Shown: positions 22,973-35,068, numbered from the stretch's first letter. The stretch: DNA of 64,000 nucleotides from Neoconidiobolus thromboides FSU 785 (GCA_025603075.1 MU626285.1:94980-158979); one strand, 5' to 3'. Notes: a model not told the origin generated them from the sequence alone. A program made the numbers and translations.

Positions 22973-25821
22973 ATGGAACCAAGCCAATTTCAAGCTAAAA
23001 ATCTTAATTTATCGGAGGAAATCGAAGAGATTAAGGAGGATAAATTTGATTTTGACAGCGGCGTCTTGAGCAGAGAAGAAAAAATGGAATCTGTGCTGTT
23101 TGAAGAAGGTTAGGATAGTAACCTTATTGTGCAATTATTATCAATTAATATTAAAATAGGATGGGAATACTTAATTATTTATGAGCTAGAAAAGAACTAT
23201 AAATATAAAATAGTAGATATACTTAGAGATTTTGAAGTAGATAAACATTACTCATTGGAAATAAAGTAATTTTCTTCTTTTCAATAGCACCAACCTGATA
23301 ATTTTTTCTAATAAATGTTAGTATGTTAAATTTGGTACAAAATAATAGTAAATTGGGGAATTTGATTTTAAACTATCCTTTGAAATTAATACCAATTATG
23401 GAAAAAGCAGTAAACAGTCTTCAATATAGCTTATTAAGTTTCAGTACTCATGATGATCCATTATCACATAAAAGAAACGTGCACATTAGATTGAATAAGT
23501 AATTAAATATATATTTATTGTTTTATAATAACTAGTTTGTAGTTTGCCAAATGTAAATGTATATAATAAAATGGGAATGCCAAACAATGATGATATTGGA
23601 AAACTTATATCAGTCCAAGGGACAATATTAAGGTAATTTATAGAACTATTAAAAATTATAGTAATAATGTTTTAAAAGGACGGGGGAAACCAAAATAATT
23701 ACCAATACCGCAATTGCAGAGTGTACCAAATGCAAAGGAATATTCAATTTAACTAGTAATCTGGATAAGCACTCTACTATCAAACCGCCGGTTGTTTGTT
23801 TAAATGACGAAAAACCAAACTGTTTGAATAGTAGATTTAATATTACTAAAACTAATGGTAAATAGCATAACAAAAATCACCCTGATCGGTAAAATCATAC
23901 TTTATTAGATAGGCATCATTTTAGACAATATCAAGAGATCAAAATTCAACAAAATATGTCTAATTTATCTATCGGTTCAATATCCTTTTTTTTTTAATTC
24001 AAATAGGACATGTTAATTTTTTTATTCCTTAACTTTTTTTACATGCCAAAAACAGTAGTAGCGATATTAGAAGATGACCTAGTTGATCAAGTAAAAAGTG
24101 GCGATAAAGTGAAGATAATGTAAATATTGAATTAAGATTTGCATAAAAGTAGTATTAAAAATATATAAAAAATATAGTGGGTGTCTACGAAGAAGATGGA
24201 AAGAAGTTAACGCTGGGCAACGATGTATTGTAGAAATGTACTTCCATGTTAACAACGTTATTATTAAAAGCGACTTGACAATTTTTAATAACACTGTTGT
24301 AAATTCATTTACTCAATTTTGGTCAATTCATAAAGATAGACCGTTGTTAGGTAATTAAAACCAAATTTATTTATTTTATAGTTTCATTCAAATTGACAAG
24401 TTTAGCTAGGTAATAATAAAACAATAAGTAATCTTATTTATTAAATAAGGTAAAAAGAGATAAAATTGTAAATTCATTTTGTCCAAAAGTATATGGCTTG
24501 CACTTAGTTAAACTTTGCTGCTTATTAACTATTATTGGCGGTGTTTCAAAATCATCCGAAAGTGGACATAAAGTTCGTGGCGAGCCACATTTACTATTGG
24601 TTGGTGATCCTGGTACTGCAAAGTCACAGTTTTTAAAGTTTTCCAATAAATTAGTTCAAAGATCGATTTTGACCACCGGTATTGGAACCAGTTCGTGAGT
24701 CATTGTGCAATATTGTCATAGATTAGGTTACTAACGTTGATTTATTTAGGGTCGGACTTACTGTTGCTGCAACAAAAGTAACTTTGATGTTTCATAAGTA
24801 TTTTACACATGACTAATATTAATCAAAAGGATAAAGGAGGGTTTGTGCTTGAGCCAGGTGCATTGGTGTTAGCTGATGGAGGGTTATGCTGTATCGATGA
24901 ATTTAATAGTATTCAAGAAAGAGATAAAACATCTGTATATGAAGGTAATTATAAATCATTAATATATCTGAATGTCTTTCAACTATTTCTCTAGCTATGG
25001 AGCAGCAAAGAATATCGATTGCCAAAGCAGGTAAAACAATTTGAAATTAAACATCAAATATAATCTAATTGATAATAGGCATAGTGTGTACATTAAATAC
25101 AAGATGCTCCGTATTAGCAGCAACAAATCCAAAAGGTAATTACGATCCCAATCAAAGTCTGAGTACAAATTTAGCACTAGCGGGACCGTTGTTATCACGT
25201 TTTGATATGATTTTGATAATATTAGATGATAAAGATTCAGAGTGGGATGAGTAATATTTAAATAATTTTATTTAATTTAATAGATAATAATAGACATATA
25301 GTAAAATTGCCGATTACATATTAATGAGAGAATTAGATGGAATTAAAAACGATGAAAATAACACTGAGTTTAATATCGAGCAATTGAGGGATTACATTAA
25401 TTATGTACAAAATGAATATCAACCAAGGATTAGCAAAGAAGTAGATCTAATATTTACTAAATATTATCATTTAGTAAGAATGAAAGAGCAGGATAAATCT
25501 AGGACCACAGTAAGGTTTTTAGAAGCGTTGATTCGTTTAGCTCAAGCACATGCAAGGTTGTGCTTCAAAAATCAAGTTGATTACATAGACGCATGTCAAA
25601 TTATCCTCTTGATGGAAATTGCGACTGCTGGCAATTTTTTTATACCTAGGTTAGTTAGCAATCCTGTGAAATTAATCAAATCTACATTCTTTGAAAACCC
25701 TGATGAAGAAGCAAAAGAACAAGGTAATTTTTTCTCCTAGTTTTGCCTTTTATTTTTAATTGTTATTTTAGCTGGTATTATACTTGGTGCCTTGGGCCTT
25801 TCTAACATTCTTCTAGAATAA
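22973..25821 (+). CDS. MCM9: MCM9 replication/recombination helicase
   Basis: MCM9 is an AAA+ DNA helicase that works with MCM8 in homologous recombination and mismatch repair. About 700 residues in some 15 exons. Seen: the N-terminal OB part with [15 protein letters not shown], zinc-finger cysteines (CTKCKG...C...C), the MCM9-type block [14 protein letters not shown], Walker [11 protein letters not shown], Walker [29 protein letters not shown], Arg finger LLSRFD, and a C-terminal block with [12 protein letters not shown] and [13 protein letters not shown] that matches the MCM9 helical bundle. The long vertebrate tail is absent, as in plants. Start is the ATG after a T-rich leader. Two odd gene-structure points, an AT-AC intron and a possible 4-nt exon, are listed separately. 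Confidence 0.9.
23980..24042 (+). other. U12-type AT-AC intron in MCM9
   Basis: A 63-nt intron starts ATATCCTTTT, has branch site TTCCTTAAC at 24025-24033, and ends TTTAC. These match the minor-spliceosome consensus. Removing it joins SIGS to MPKT in frame and restores the conserved MCM9 spacing; no GT-AG intron does so. Confidence 0.88.
24406..24409 (+). other. Candidate 4-nt microexon (CTAG) in MCM9
   Basis: Between the exon ending DRPLL and that starting RDKIV, frame and family spacing are kept only if CTAG is retained, giving PLLARDKIV. The flanking introns are then 55 and 48 nt, typical here. The alternative is a 28-nt exon (24382-24409) that inserts eight residues. Confidence 0.5.
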
Positions 25822-26750
25822 TAGTCTACAAGTTTTCAAAATTTTGATTAGATTGAGTTTATATTGCTATTTTAAGAAATTATAAATATAACTGTTCTTT
25901 ATTATTTTATAAGTTTATTATTTTTTTCAAAAACAAATGTTTATTAATTCAATAAAAATGATAATGAGAAAAAAGGAGCTAATGAAAAGCATTTTAATAC
26001 AATTGATGAGTATTGAGATAAACTTTTTATGTTTTATTAATGGAAAATCTTTTTTTAATGAACTCCAATGAACAGCTGTTTAAGCTAAATAGGATTGAAA
26101 AAGTATGAGTAATTCGATTTTCTTAAAGTTATTTCCTGTCTAATTTACTAAATATATTATTAGCCAATAAATACTGTTCTTGTATAAATTTTCATAAATC
26201 AGCTTAAAAAATATGTAAAAATAATGAAAATAAAATAATTTTTCCCATACGTATATTTATTTAATGGTTTGGAAAATAAAGAGCAAACACTACACAAATA
26301 CAATTCATCTAGATTATGATTATGCTAGTACAAATAATAATAGCATAAAATTGTTACTTTTTAGCCCTACTTCTCTGGCTTAATTTATTTGATTTTATTT
26401 GGCAACAAGTCAGAGTGTTTTGCTTTTTCATAATTATATGAAAATAAAAAGCAGCAAAAACCCTAAGTAAGCAAAAATTTTTTCAGGCTTTTAAACTACC
26501 ATTCTTTTGATTTTTATAGTAAATTAAGGTTTAACTCTAAATTAGTTTGGCTGGCCTCAACAACTATGAGGATTATTGTATATTGACTGAAACTAATCAA
26601 AGCTGTAAACAATAACTTAAGCTTAGCTATAACAGTTTAATTTTGAATTACTCATGAAGTTTTATATGATATTGAGCCATGGGCTTTTTTACTGACAAAG
26701 AGCTCATAAGTCTTTATTTTATATCGAATACGTTGAATACCTAATCGCCA
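25822..26750. other. Intergenic, no gene seen
   Basis: AT-rich DNA downstream of MCM9 with no sustained frame. Confidence 0.4.
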
Positions 26751-26854
26751 TATAGGAGTGTTTTTTTGACTTCATTATTTTTTCCATTTTTCAAGCGCTA
26801 TTTAAGCGGAAAATTTGTTAGTAAAGTTCTTAAACACAAAAATACATCCCCATA
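26751..26854 (-). mobile_element. MITE, copy 6
   Basis: Full-length, TA-flanked; the core TTTCAAGCGCTATTTAAGC and the end ACATCCCCA are clear. Confidence 0.8.
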
Positions 26855-28093
26855 TACTTACAAATGAAATAAAGGTTGGCTTCCTTATCAAATTCTAATT
26901 TCATCGCTTTTTTATCATACTGAAATTCATCATTGCTTTAATTATCTCATGCTTAGGTACTTACTTATACCCTTGAGTTAAAATGCAGGTGTTTTAGTAT
27001 CTATTATATTGGTACCAACCAGGCTATAAATAAATCATAGTTTTTAGATGGTAATAGGTTTTGTATAATTTTTCATATGGTTAATTACATTCAGATTTCA
27101 TGGTAATATGAACAAAATGCACCAGATTTTTATCTGAGCATAAAAGATACATTTACTTAAACTCAATCTAGTTATAATCATAAAATAAATTGCTTGATAA
27201 GTTATAAAAATAAACAAAGACTCTGTTCAAACAATAATGTACTTTAATCAAAACTTTAAATGTCATTATATTATTATTTCCATGCCTTAAACTATTGTTA
27301 GTGTCCTAATATTAGTTCTTGAAGGCATCCAATTGTCCAAATTTCTAAAATAATGTATTTCAACAACTTAGATTAAGCTATCAATTGTATATCACTATAA
27401 GTTTCTTATATATTTAAAAAATTGGAAAAAACAATTTATGATAAAGAATGACACCTTACGTAGATATAAATCTATTTAAATACCTGTTTATAGCGTAAAT
27501 GTATCTATTATTTGTATTGTTTCCATCCTAAATATAATAAACTTTTTTTTATTAGGTAGAGATTGATCACAAATAAATGTATACAATATAAATTCATCAA
27601 TATAAAAAGTAAAGTTTATTAAAGAACTTTCTATAAAAAAGAATATTAAAGATGTCCGAGTTTGTTTCAGAATTTACTTAGAAATTAATCCAAATTTTGT
27701 TTTGAATTTGTAAGTCTTTAATGTGATTGTTTGAATCTAAAAAGCCTAAAATTAAATTTCTTTATTTGAAAAACTTGTTTTAATTGTTTCTTTTTCTTAA
27801 ATAGCTAATTTTTCTAGCCATATGTTTTATGTTATTTCTGTTAAATATTTAATAGATATATAATGTATAACTATATAATTATATGGATAGAGTTATTTGA
27901 CTTTATTTTTTGTTAAAATAAAAATAAAATGCAAACTTTTATAGCTAAACTTTGAAATGGGATTTTTGAAAATTTTGTTTTATTTTATCATAAAATTCCA
28001 TAAACCTTGGGTTATTATAAGTAGCTCTTAAAATTGATGTAAATGAATTACAATGTTTATATTATGTGCTTCTTCTCATTTTATGTTAAAGAA
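26855..28093. other. Intergenic, no gene seen
   Basis: AT-rich DNA before the transposon. The 5' end of the transposon may lie here but I could not place it. Confidence 0.35.
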
Positions 28094-28372
28094 AAGATAT
28101 ATTATCAAAGTTTACTATCGATAACAATAAACTTAATCAAGCGAGGTATAAAATTAGTGCTTTAAGGAAAACAGGAAATAAAAATCACCAACTAGCGTTA
28201 TTATCAGCTATAGCTTCAGTATATTCTTTTGATGAATGTAAAAGCTTTGGGTTTAATATAAATAGAAATCAATATGATTATTCAAAAATAAGTAATAACA
28301 ATAAAATATCAATATTACAACCTATTATTAAAAATACAAAAGAAATTAAAGATGACCAAATTGAAACTATTA
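28094..28372 (+). pseudogene. Transposase 5' fragment
   Basis: A frame without a visible start, running up to the MITE at 28373. It encodes text such as LNQARYKISALRKTGNKNHQ and IASVYSFDECKSFGF. It is followed, past the MITE, by the main transposase frame with a frame change, so it is read here as the N-terminal part of a broken transposase. Confidence 0.5.
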
Positions 28373-28476
28373 TATGGGGCTGTTTTTTTTAGTTTCATTA
28401 TTTTTCCATTTTTTAAGCGCTATCTATGTGGAAAAACTGTCAGTAAAATTCTTAAATACAAAAATACATCCCCATA
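28373..28476 (-). mobile_element. MITE, copy 7, at left of transposase ORF
   Basis: Full-length TA-flanked copy separating the two transposase pieces, in inverted orientation to copy 8. Confidence 0.8.
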
Positions 28477-28526
28477 TAATATTTACTAAATGATTCAACT
28501 ATTTCATCAAGATTTAATAAAAAATA

Positions 28527-29768
28527 ATGATAGTAAATATTCATCAGATCATATATATATTAAATGAAAGTAAAAGAATAATATATAGTAAATATTTTAG
28601 TAATTCAAAAGATAAAGCAGTAGCTAGGTCAACATTTTTTAAATATATACCAAGTAATCTTAATGCAGCAAGAAAAACGGATTTATGTAATACATATACC
28701 CAGTATACAATTAGAAAAAAGCTATTTGAGAATAAAATAAATACAGCAATAAAAAATAAATCAAGGATAGAAGAGATTTTTAATGAAGAAGAGAAATTAT
28801 ACAAATTACACAAATTTTGTGTCGATACTCAAAAAAACACATTTAATGAAACTATTAAAAAATCAAATAATAAAAGTTTTATAATAATTTTAAATTTTAA
28901 ACAAAATATGGAAACAGGAATAAGACCAGATTCAATAAATTTAGATCATTATAACAAACAAGCTATATTAATATTAGGATTTAGTGTTTCATGTTTAAAA
29001 GATGATAAAACAATAGGCAAAGTTTACTTTGATTATTTATCTGAAATACTAAATCGTGATTCAGTATATGCAGGAGATTGTTTAATCGATTTAATCTCTA
29101 CAGAGCTTTTATTTAAAAGGTTTACAAAAATTAATATATGGGTAGATACAGGAAATCATTTTAAATCCCAAGAGCTCCTATGTTACGTGTTTAAAGAAAT
29201 TCATAAAATAAATAGTGGTTTAAATATTGATCTTAATTTTTTTGCTGACCATCATGGAAAAAGTATAGTTGATGGACATTTTGGAAACCTTTCAAAATGT
29301 AAAAGTAATTTTGAAGCATTAAGTAAAATAGAAGATATCAATCAACTTTCAAGATTTGAGGCTTTTATTTGCGAGCATAATAAAATCAATAACTCGACTG
29401 TTAATAATGGGAAAACAGATATAATTTTTAAAAAGTATAAAAGAAACAAAAGTACAAAAAGAATAATAGAGATGCAGGGCATTAAGAAGTATTTACACTT
29501 TATTAAACATAACAATAAACTACATTGTTATCCAGTATCTGATACATCAAAAAAAAGTGATATAGTTCGAATTAGAGTTGTAGAGTCTATAGAAAATAGA
29601 AAAATTAAAAGATCGACTCGAGCTTATCTTACAAAAATAACAGAGAATTTAAAACTTTCGATATTTACTAAGCAAGTAAGTGGTTTGTTAAGTGATAGAA
29701 ATAAACTATTAAATGGGGATGTGTTTTTGTATTTAAGAATTTTACTAGCAATTTTTCCACTCAAATAG
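28527..29768 (+). CDS. Transposase-like ORF of a DNA transposon
   Basis: 413 codons, no introns. Candidate acidic catalytic positions are Asp in RPDSINLDHY, Asp in INIWVDTGNHF, and the stretch FADHHGKSIVDGHFG. The last resembles a GKG-DG-GG motif I associate with unclassified eukaryotic DDE transposases; this is family memory, not a search. The last 18 codons (from about 29714) are read through MITE copy 8, so the natural C terminus is lost. The true N terminus is probably upstream (28094-28372), so this copy is likely inactive. Two further fragments occur at 62.6 and 63.15 kb. Confidence 0.65.
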   Translation: MIVNIHQIIYILNESKRIIYSKYFSNSKDKAVARSTFFKYIPSNLNAARKTDLCNTYTQYTIRKKLFENKINTAIKNKSRIEEIFNEEEKLYKLHKFCVDTQKNTFNETIKKSNNKSFIIILNFKQNMETGIRPDSINLDHYNKQAILILGFSVSCLKDDKTIGKVYFDYLSEILNRDSVYAGDCLIDLISTELLFKRFTKINIWVDTGNHFKSQELLCYVFKEIHKINSGLNIDLNFFADHHGKSIVDGHFGNLSKCKSNFEALSKIEDINQLSRFEAFICEHNKINNSTVNNGKTDIIFKKYKRNKSTKRIIEMQGIKKYLHFIKHNNKLHCYPVSDTSKKSDIVRIRVVESIENRKIKRSTRAYLTKITENLKLSIFTKQVSGLLSDRNKLLNGDVFLYLRILLAIFPLK

Positions 29769-29816
29769 CGCTTAAAAGGTGGAAAAAGTAATGAAGCCAA
29801 AAAAAACATCCCCAAA
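29712..29816 (+). mobile_element. MITE, copy 8, AA target duplication
   Basis: Full-length element TGGGGATGTGTTTTTG to ACATCCCCA, flanked by AA on both sides instead of TA. It ends the transposase frame. Confidence 0.8.
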
Positions 29817-30290
29817 TGCTAATACTATTCGAGTTAATAAGCAATCAAAAAGCAAGTAATTGTAATAATAAGTAAGAAGTATCGTTATACTACTTGTATT
29901 ACATATGGGTAGCTAATTATAGTTTTGAGGCTAACTACTCCCTCCCATGTAGCTATTTATTAGTTTAACGATATATTAATAATGTAATTATAACATTAGA
30001 ATGATTTATTTATTTGATAGAAAATCTGCAATATTGGTTGTAAAGAAGTCGATAATAAATATTTCTCAATAAAGTTTTATAAGAGTATATATTTATCTAC
30101 ATACTGTAACTTTAATTATTATTAGTATATATCTATTATATTAGTAAAGGTCTTGTTAATCTGGGAATTTTTATTAGATCTAGTAGAAATTCAGCTAGCT
30201 TACAATGTAAGCTATAATATAATAAGTTAAAACTGTGTTGAGTACTTTTGTTTTTTAATAAAAAGAATGAAACTAATTTTGACATCTCCA
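29817..30290 (+). repeat. Transposon 3' noncoding region, repeated inverted at 61.4-61.98 kb
   Basis: About 29876-30205 matches the reverse complement of about 61590-61930, at what I judge by eye to be 75-80% identity. It includes the shared block CTATTATATTAG-TAAAG and GAATTTTTATTAGATCTAG. Similarity resumes near the end with TGACATCTCCATAT against a CCCCCATAT end in the other copy. Read as the 3' part of the same transposon family. Confidence 0.7.
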
Positions 30291-30362
30291 TATCATTTAA
30301 TGTATATTGAACAAAATCTCCGACTTTGACTTATTAATAATTAAAAATAACAAAAGGCTAAT

Positions 30363-30939
30363 TCAATAGCCAGGACTGACCATTTGAGGAAGATTGTACC
30401 ACCTTGGGTTAGTATAAGCATTATGGGTTTGATATAAGCTTTGAGGAGCATTTGGGTTTAAGGGAATAATAACTTTATCTCTTTGTTCAATTATACGAAA
30501 TCTGGCTACTGCATTTTTGTTCCTTTTAATGTAAGTATTCGTATCTTTGATGCTTTTCACAAAATGAATGTAACCCTAAAATAAATATAATTAGATATTA
30601 ATTACAAAATAGGTTATAACTTACATAAATCTCATGAGCTAAAAATGAAAAGATAACAAGAGAAACTAAAACAGCATACGCTAACAGAGAAGGTTTTGCA
30701 AAAAAATAGAGGATAACTCCTATAGCTATGAATATCACACTTAATAAAGCTATGAGTGCAATCCGATAATTGTAGGTTTTTTTCACGATTGAAGGTAACT
30801 GTGCTTTATTTTTATCTGTTCCAAATAACATTATTTCGGTGATGCTGTGTTGTATATTTAGATCAAACAAATAGTGTGGTTTGATTTGGATATCTTTAAT
30901 ATGAGAATTTTTTGTCAATGCTGACTGATTGAGGTCCAT
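30363..30939 (-). CDS. Small two-pass membrane protein, unknown
   Basis: Two exons (30939-30625, 30575-30363) joined by a standard GTAAGT-TTTTAG intron give about 175 residues. Two adjacent hydrophobic segments lie at about residues 60-80 (IALIALLSVIFIAIGVILYF) and 85-104. The N-terminal 55 residues are soluble and the C-terminal tail is basic then Pro/Asn/Tyr-rich (PNAPQSLYQTHNAYTNPRWY). Exon composition and clean splicing support a real gene. No family is recognised. It sits just downstream of the transposon on the opposite strand. Confidence 0.7.
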
Positions 30940-31908
30940 TGCAATAACTGTTAATAAGGCTAAATTTTTATTTTAAATTGTTTCAAATCTTTTTTCAATA
31001 TATACTTTTTATCCCCTAAAATCCATTTGTTCCTAAAGGAATAATGCAGATAATTACATTTATTGTATTAGAACCAAATATACCTTATCACAATTGTATA
31101 GTCTAAATTAAGTCAGTTTGCTTTTAATATACGGTTCACTTGATTTATTAATTAAAGACTATAGAACTTGTAAGTATTATTTTAATACTGCTTATTGTAG
31201 CCTCCAAAATTTGAAGTACATTTATAAAATATAGATCGGAAAACATAAATTAAATTGTTATAAAAATCTAAACTATACTGTAAAAAAGGAGTTAGTAAAG
31301 TTAAATAAAATTCCATAGAATAGTTGTGTATGTACAAACAACTCTTTTAGAATTTATAATTCAGAGAATTTGAGCATAGAACATTTAATTATTCGAATTA
31401 AGAACAAATAAAAAATATCAAACTTAATGTTTGACTATGTGTTTAGATATTATATTTGGTTATATTATTTGGAAAATACTTAATCTACTAGTTTCTATAC
31501 TACATTTGTGATTTAAAATAAAATAGCAGTATTCTAAATTAATTAGAAGTTTCTTAAAGTAACCACACTTGGTAATGAAAAAATAATGATATTATGCTTA
31601 GGGTATTACAGCGCTCATATAAAATCCTTTTTGATAAAGAATTATTTTATCCAAGCTAATGAAAATGCATATTCCTCTACTACTTAACTGTGTAAGTACT
31701 AAGTTAGGACAACGTCCTTAAATTAGGATACTGTGTACTCTATAGGGCATTTATATTTAAACTAGTAAAAATTATATTTTTTATTCAATTACAAGGAATT
31801 TGACAATCATGTTTTTTGTTTTTTTGAATATGATCTGTATTTCGGATTTTTCATGAAATTTTGATGGGATTAGTAAAAATGTATAAATGTTAGTTCAATT
31901 TTTAACAA

Positions 31909-32011
31909 TATGGGGGTGTTTTTTTGGCTTCATCACTTTTTACATCTTTTAAGCGCTATTTGAGTGGAAAAACTATTGTTAAAATTCTTAAATTTAAAAA
32001 TACATTCCAGT
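31909..32011 (-). mobile_element. MITE, copy 9
   Basis: Left end TGGGGGTGTTTTTTTGGC intact; right end ACATTCCA slightly drifted. Confidence 0.75.
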
Positions 32012-32516
32012 GTAGTTAATTCTCAAATCTTCCAGTCCTTGTATCCCAAAAATGTAAGGGCAACAATAAAGACTACAACTATATATAGCAATACCAATGA
32101 CTTAACGAAGAAGTATAAGATGGTTTGTATGACTATGAATACGACGATTAATAAGACGATAAGTAAAAATTGTTAGTATAAGTTCTTTTTATAATAAATG
32201 ATAATATAATTCGTTTTTGTCTTTATTGAATAGCATGTTTCAATTGCGGTATATTCAACACTAGTAGCACTTAAGCATAAATGATCCTTAACTTGTCACA
32301 ATTTTTGCTTGGTAAAGTCTAATTTTGATAAGTCGTTAAACAGCCCAATTAAGCAAAAATTTTGATCTGATTAATCTTTTTCGGACTTCCTTTGGCATAA
32401 AATTGTAAACGATTTTTTATATTCAAATAATATCTGATCTGCCTTTTTGACTTATTACTTGATTGGTAATTTGTTCTAATTTTGAGCTTAAAAACTCAAA
32501 AAGATAAAGAAAACCA

Positions 32517-32619
32517 CATGGGGATATTCTTTTTGTTTAAGAATTTTACCAATAACTTTTCCGCTCAAGTGGTGCTTAAAAAATAGAAAAATTCATAGAA
32601 CCAAAAAAACAGTCCCATA
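32517..32619 (+). mobile_element. MITE, copy 10
   Basis: TGGGGATATTCTTTTTG to CAGTCCCA. Left flank CA, right flank TA. Confidence 0.7.
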
Positions 32620-32852
32620 TCTTTAAGAGAAAATTTCGCTTTAGTCAAAATCACCCAACTATTTGATATCTCAGATTATAATCAAAATGCTATTAAAACA
32701 GTTTTTAAAGGTTTTACCAAGTATCTATGAATTAAAATAAATATTTAACATAATATAATATAAAAACTTATAAGATCATTTGAAGAGGCTGAAGGTTATA
32801 CTTTATTTGCATTCAGAAAAAAAGCTATTAGTGAATGAATGATAAAGCAAGA

Positions 32853-32949
32853 TATGGGGATGTATTTTTAGGTTTGAGAATTTTATTATCTTTCTGCTTA
32901 AATAGTACTTAAGATAGAGAAAGTGATGAAGCCAAAAAAACATCCCATA
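32853..32949 (+). mobile_element. MITE, copy 11
   Basis: TA-flanked, about 7 bp shorter than the consensus because of small internal deletions. Confidence 0.75.
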
Positions 32950-33254
32950 TATAAGCTTTAAACTCTAAAATGACTTATAATGAGTTTTTGAAATTAAAAG
33001 TAATCAAACAATATTTGAAGTTTGGATCTAACTCTCATACCATTCCTATAAGTATTTTTATTTTTACTTTCGCTTTTTATGGAAACCTGGATTAAATACT
33101 TGTTAGCTAAACTAAGAAGTTTATAAGTTTTTATGCAAACAATGAATGTAGCTATGCCCTGGTTAAATTTATTTATAAATGAGTTTAAAATAGTTTTTTT
33201 GCTTACAATACATTTTATTTTTTTAGTAGTGTGATTAAAGTACCATCACCTCAA

Positions 33255-33356
33255 TATGGGGGTGTATTTTTGTGTTTAAGAACTTTACTAACAAATTTTC
33301 CGCTTAAATAGCGCTTAAAAGATGGAAAAAATAATGAAAAAAAAAACGCTCCCATA
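33255..33356 (+). mobile_element. MITE, copy 12
   Basis: TA-flanked, TGGGGGTGTATTTTTGTG to CGCTCCCA; core AAATAGCGCTTAAAAGATGG intact. Confidence 0.8.
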
Positions 33357-34257
33357 TATTGGTTTTTACCCTTTATTTAATCATTGAAGATAAGTCTTGA
33401 CTTTTACATATTTTATACCAAAAGTAATAAATAAAAATCAAATTAATAGATACAATAAATTAGCTATGATCAATTATTCTTATGTCATGTATATCAAAAC
33501 ATTAAACTTATGGTTTAATAATTTTATCATAATCAATTGAAAAAATAATTCATACTGAATTTGTAGATTATATATCATATTTATTTTATAGGTTTATAAT
33601 AATAATATAATATAATATAAACATACTATAGAAAATACTTATGTAGCAGCTAATATGTTATTTGAATATGTAAAAATGACTTTAATACTTTAATACTTTA
33701 TGTATCTATACTGCTTTAGGTTTTTGGCTTTTAATAGTTGCAAATGAACTTAGCTTTACTTTGATATTTTTAACTTTCAGAAATCATACTTATGATATTC
33801 GTTGTTTTAAACTTATCATAATAACAAAAAGGGGTAGAAGGTTCTATTTGCCATTGATTGCAAAAATAATTAGAAAATTTCTTATAATGTATATCTGAAG
33901 GTGTTTTAAAGTATAGATGGTTGAGGAGTCTATACAAGCTATTAGTGAATTTTAAATTCTAAAATGATAATAATTTCGATAGAATACCTAAACATCATAA
34001 TTCATTCCTCACTCAGATAAAAGTTATCACAACTCTAGGCCAAATCCATATATAAGGCTTATTTAATTAGAGCTTCTTAGTCTAGAGTTGCCGAAGGCGA
34101 GGATTCTAGAAGTTATCATAAATGGTAGGCTGCCTAATAAAAACATTTAAAAAATATAAATACATTCCTGCACCAAATAAAAGTATCAATATTAACTTTT
34201 AGATATTAAGCCATTCATCCCATTTTTACTTTGATTACCTGTATACGAAAATCAATA

Positions 34258-34358
34258 TATAGGGATGTTTCTTTGGCTCATTACTTTTCCATTTTTTAAG
34301 TGCCACTTGAGTGGAAAGATTGTTAGTAAAATTCCTAAACAAAAAAGTATATCTCGTA
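34258..34358 (-). mobile_element. MITE, copy 13
   Basis: TA-flanked, somewhat diverged at the right end. Confidence 0.7.
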
Positions 34359-34965
34359 TGTCAGCTTATTAAAGTCGAAGAGATTAAGACTTTTTGACGA
34401 TAAGCATGGAAATATAGTTTTCTTTTTACAAAGTCAGCCCAATTTAGAAAGATTTAGGGATTATGAGCAACCAAATATGGTGTTATTCTCCTTATTTTAT
34501 ATAGGGATGATCATTTTAAATTATAAATATCCAACAAAGAGTAATTGTTTAGCTCTATGAGATTGATTAATGTTACTTTAGTATAAAATTAATTTTTAAT
34601 AAAAAGGCTAATAAACAAGTTTTATGCATAGTTAATAATAGCTTCATAACCACAAACCAATAATTGTCTTAATAAATTTTATAAATACAATGTACAAGTA
34701 TTACATCATTTTTGAAATATGAGATTAGAGACAGTGAGTGTTAAAAAATATTTAGATATAACTAAAAAGAATTTGTTAAACTTATAATTGATATTGCTGT
34801 TAAGAATCAATCATAGATTTAAATATAATTTGGTAAAATGCAACTTCATAACTGATAAATTTATATACTAATACTCCTAACAGTATATAATAGCTCATGG
34901 CGAATATTTCTTGGCATTATAAACCATAATAAGCTAATTTAAAGTAAAGTTAATTAGTTATAACA

Positions 34966-35068
34966 TTTGGGGATATTTTTTTTGATTTCATTACTTTTCC
35001 ATTTTTAGGCGCTATTTAAGTAGAAAGATTGTTAGTAAAATTCTTAAACAAAAAAATACATCCCCAAT
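34966..35068 (-). mobile_element. MITE, copy 14
   Basis: TGGGGATATTTTTTTTG to ACATCCCCA; the flanks are TT and AT, not TA. Confidence 0.75.
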
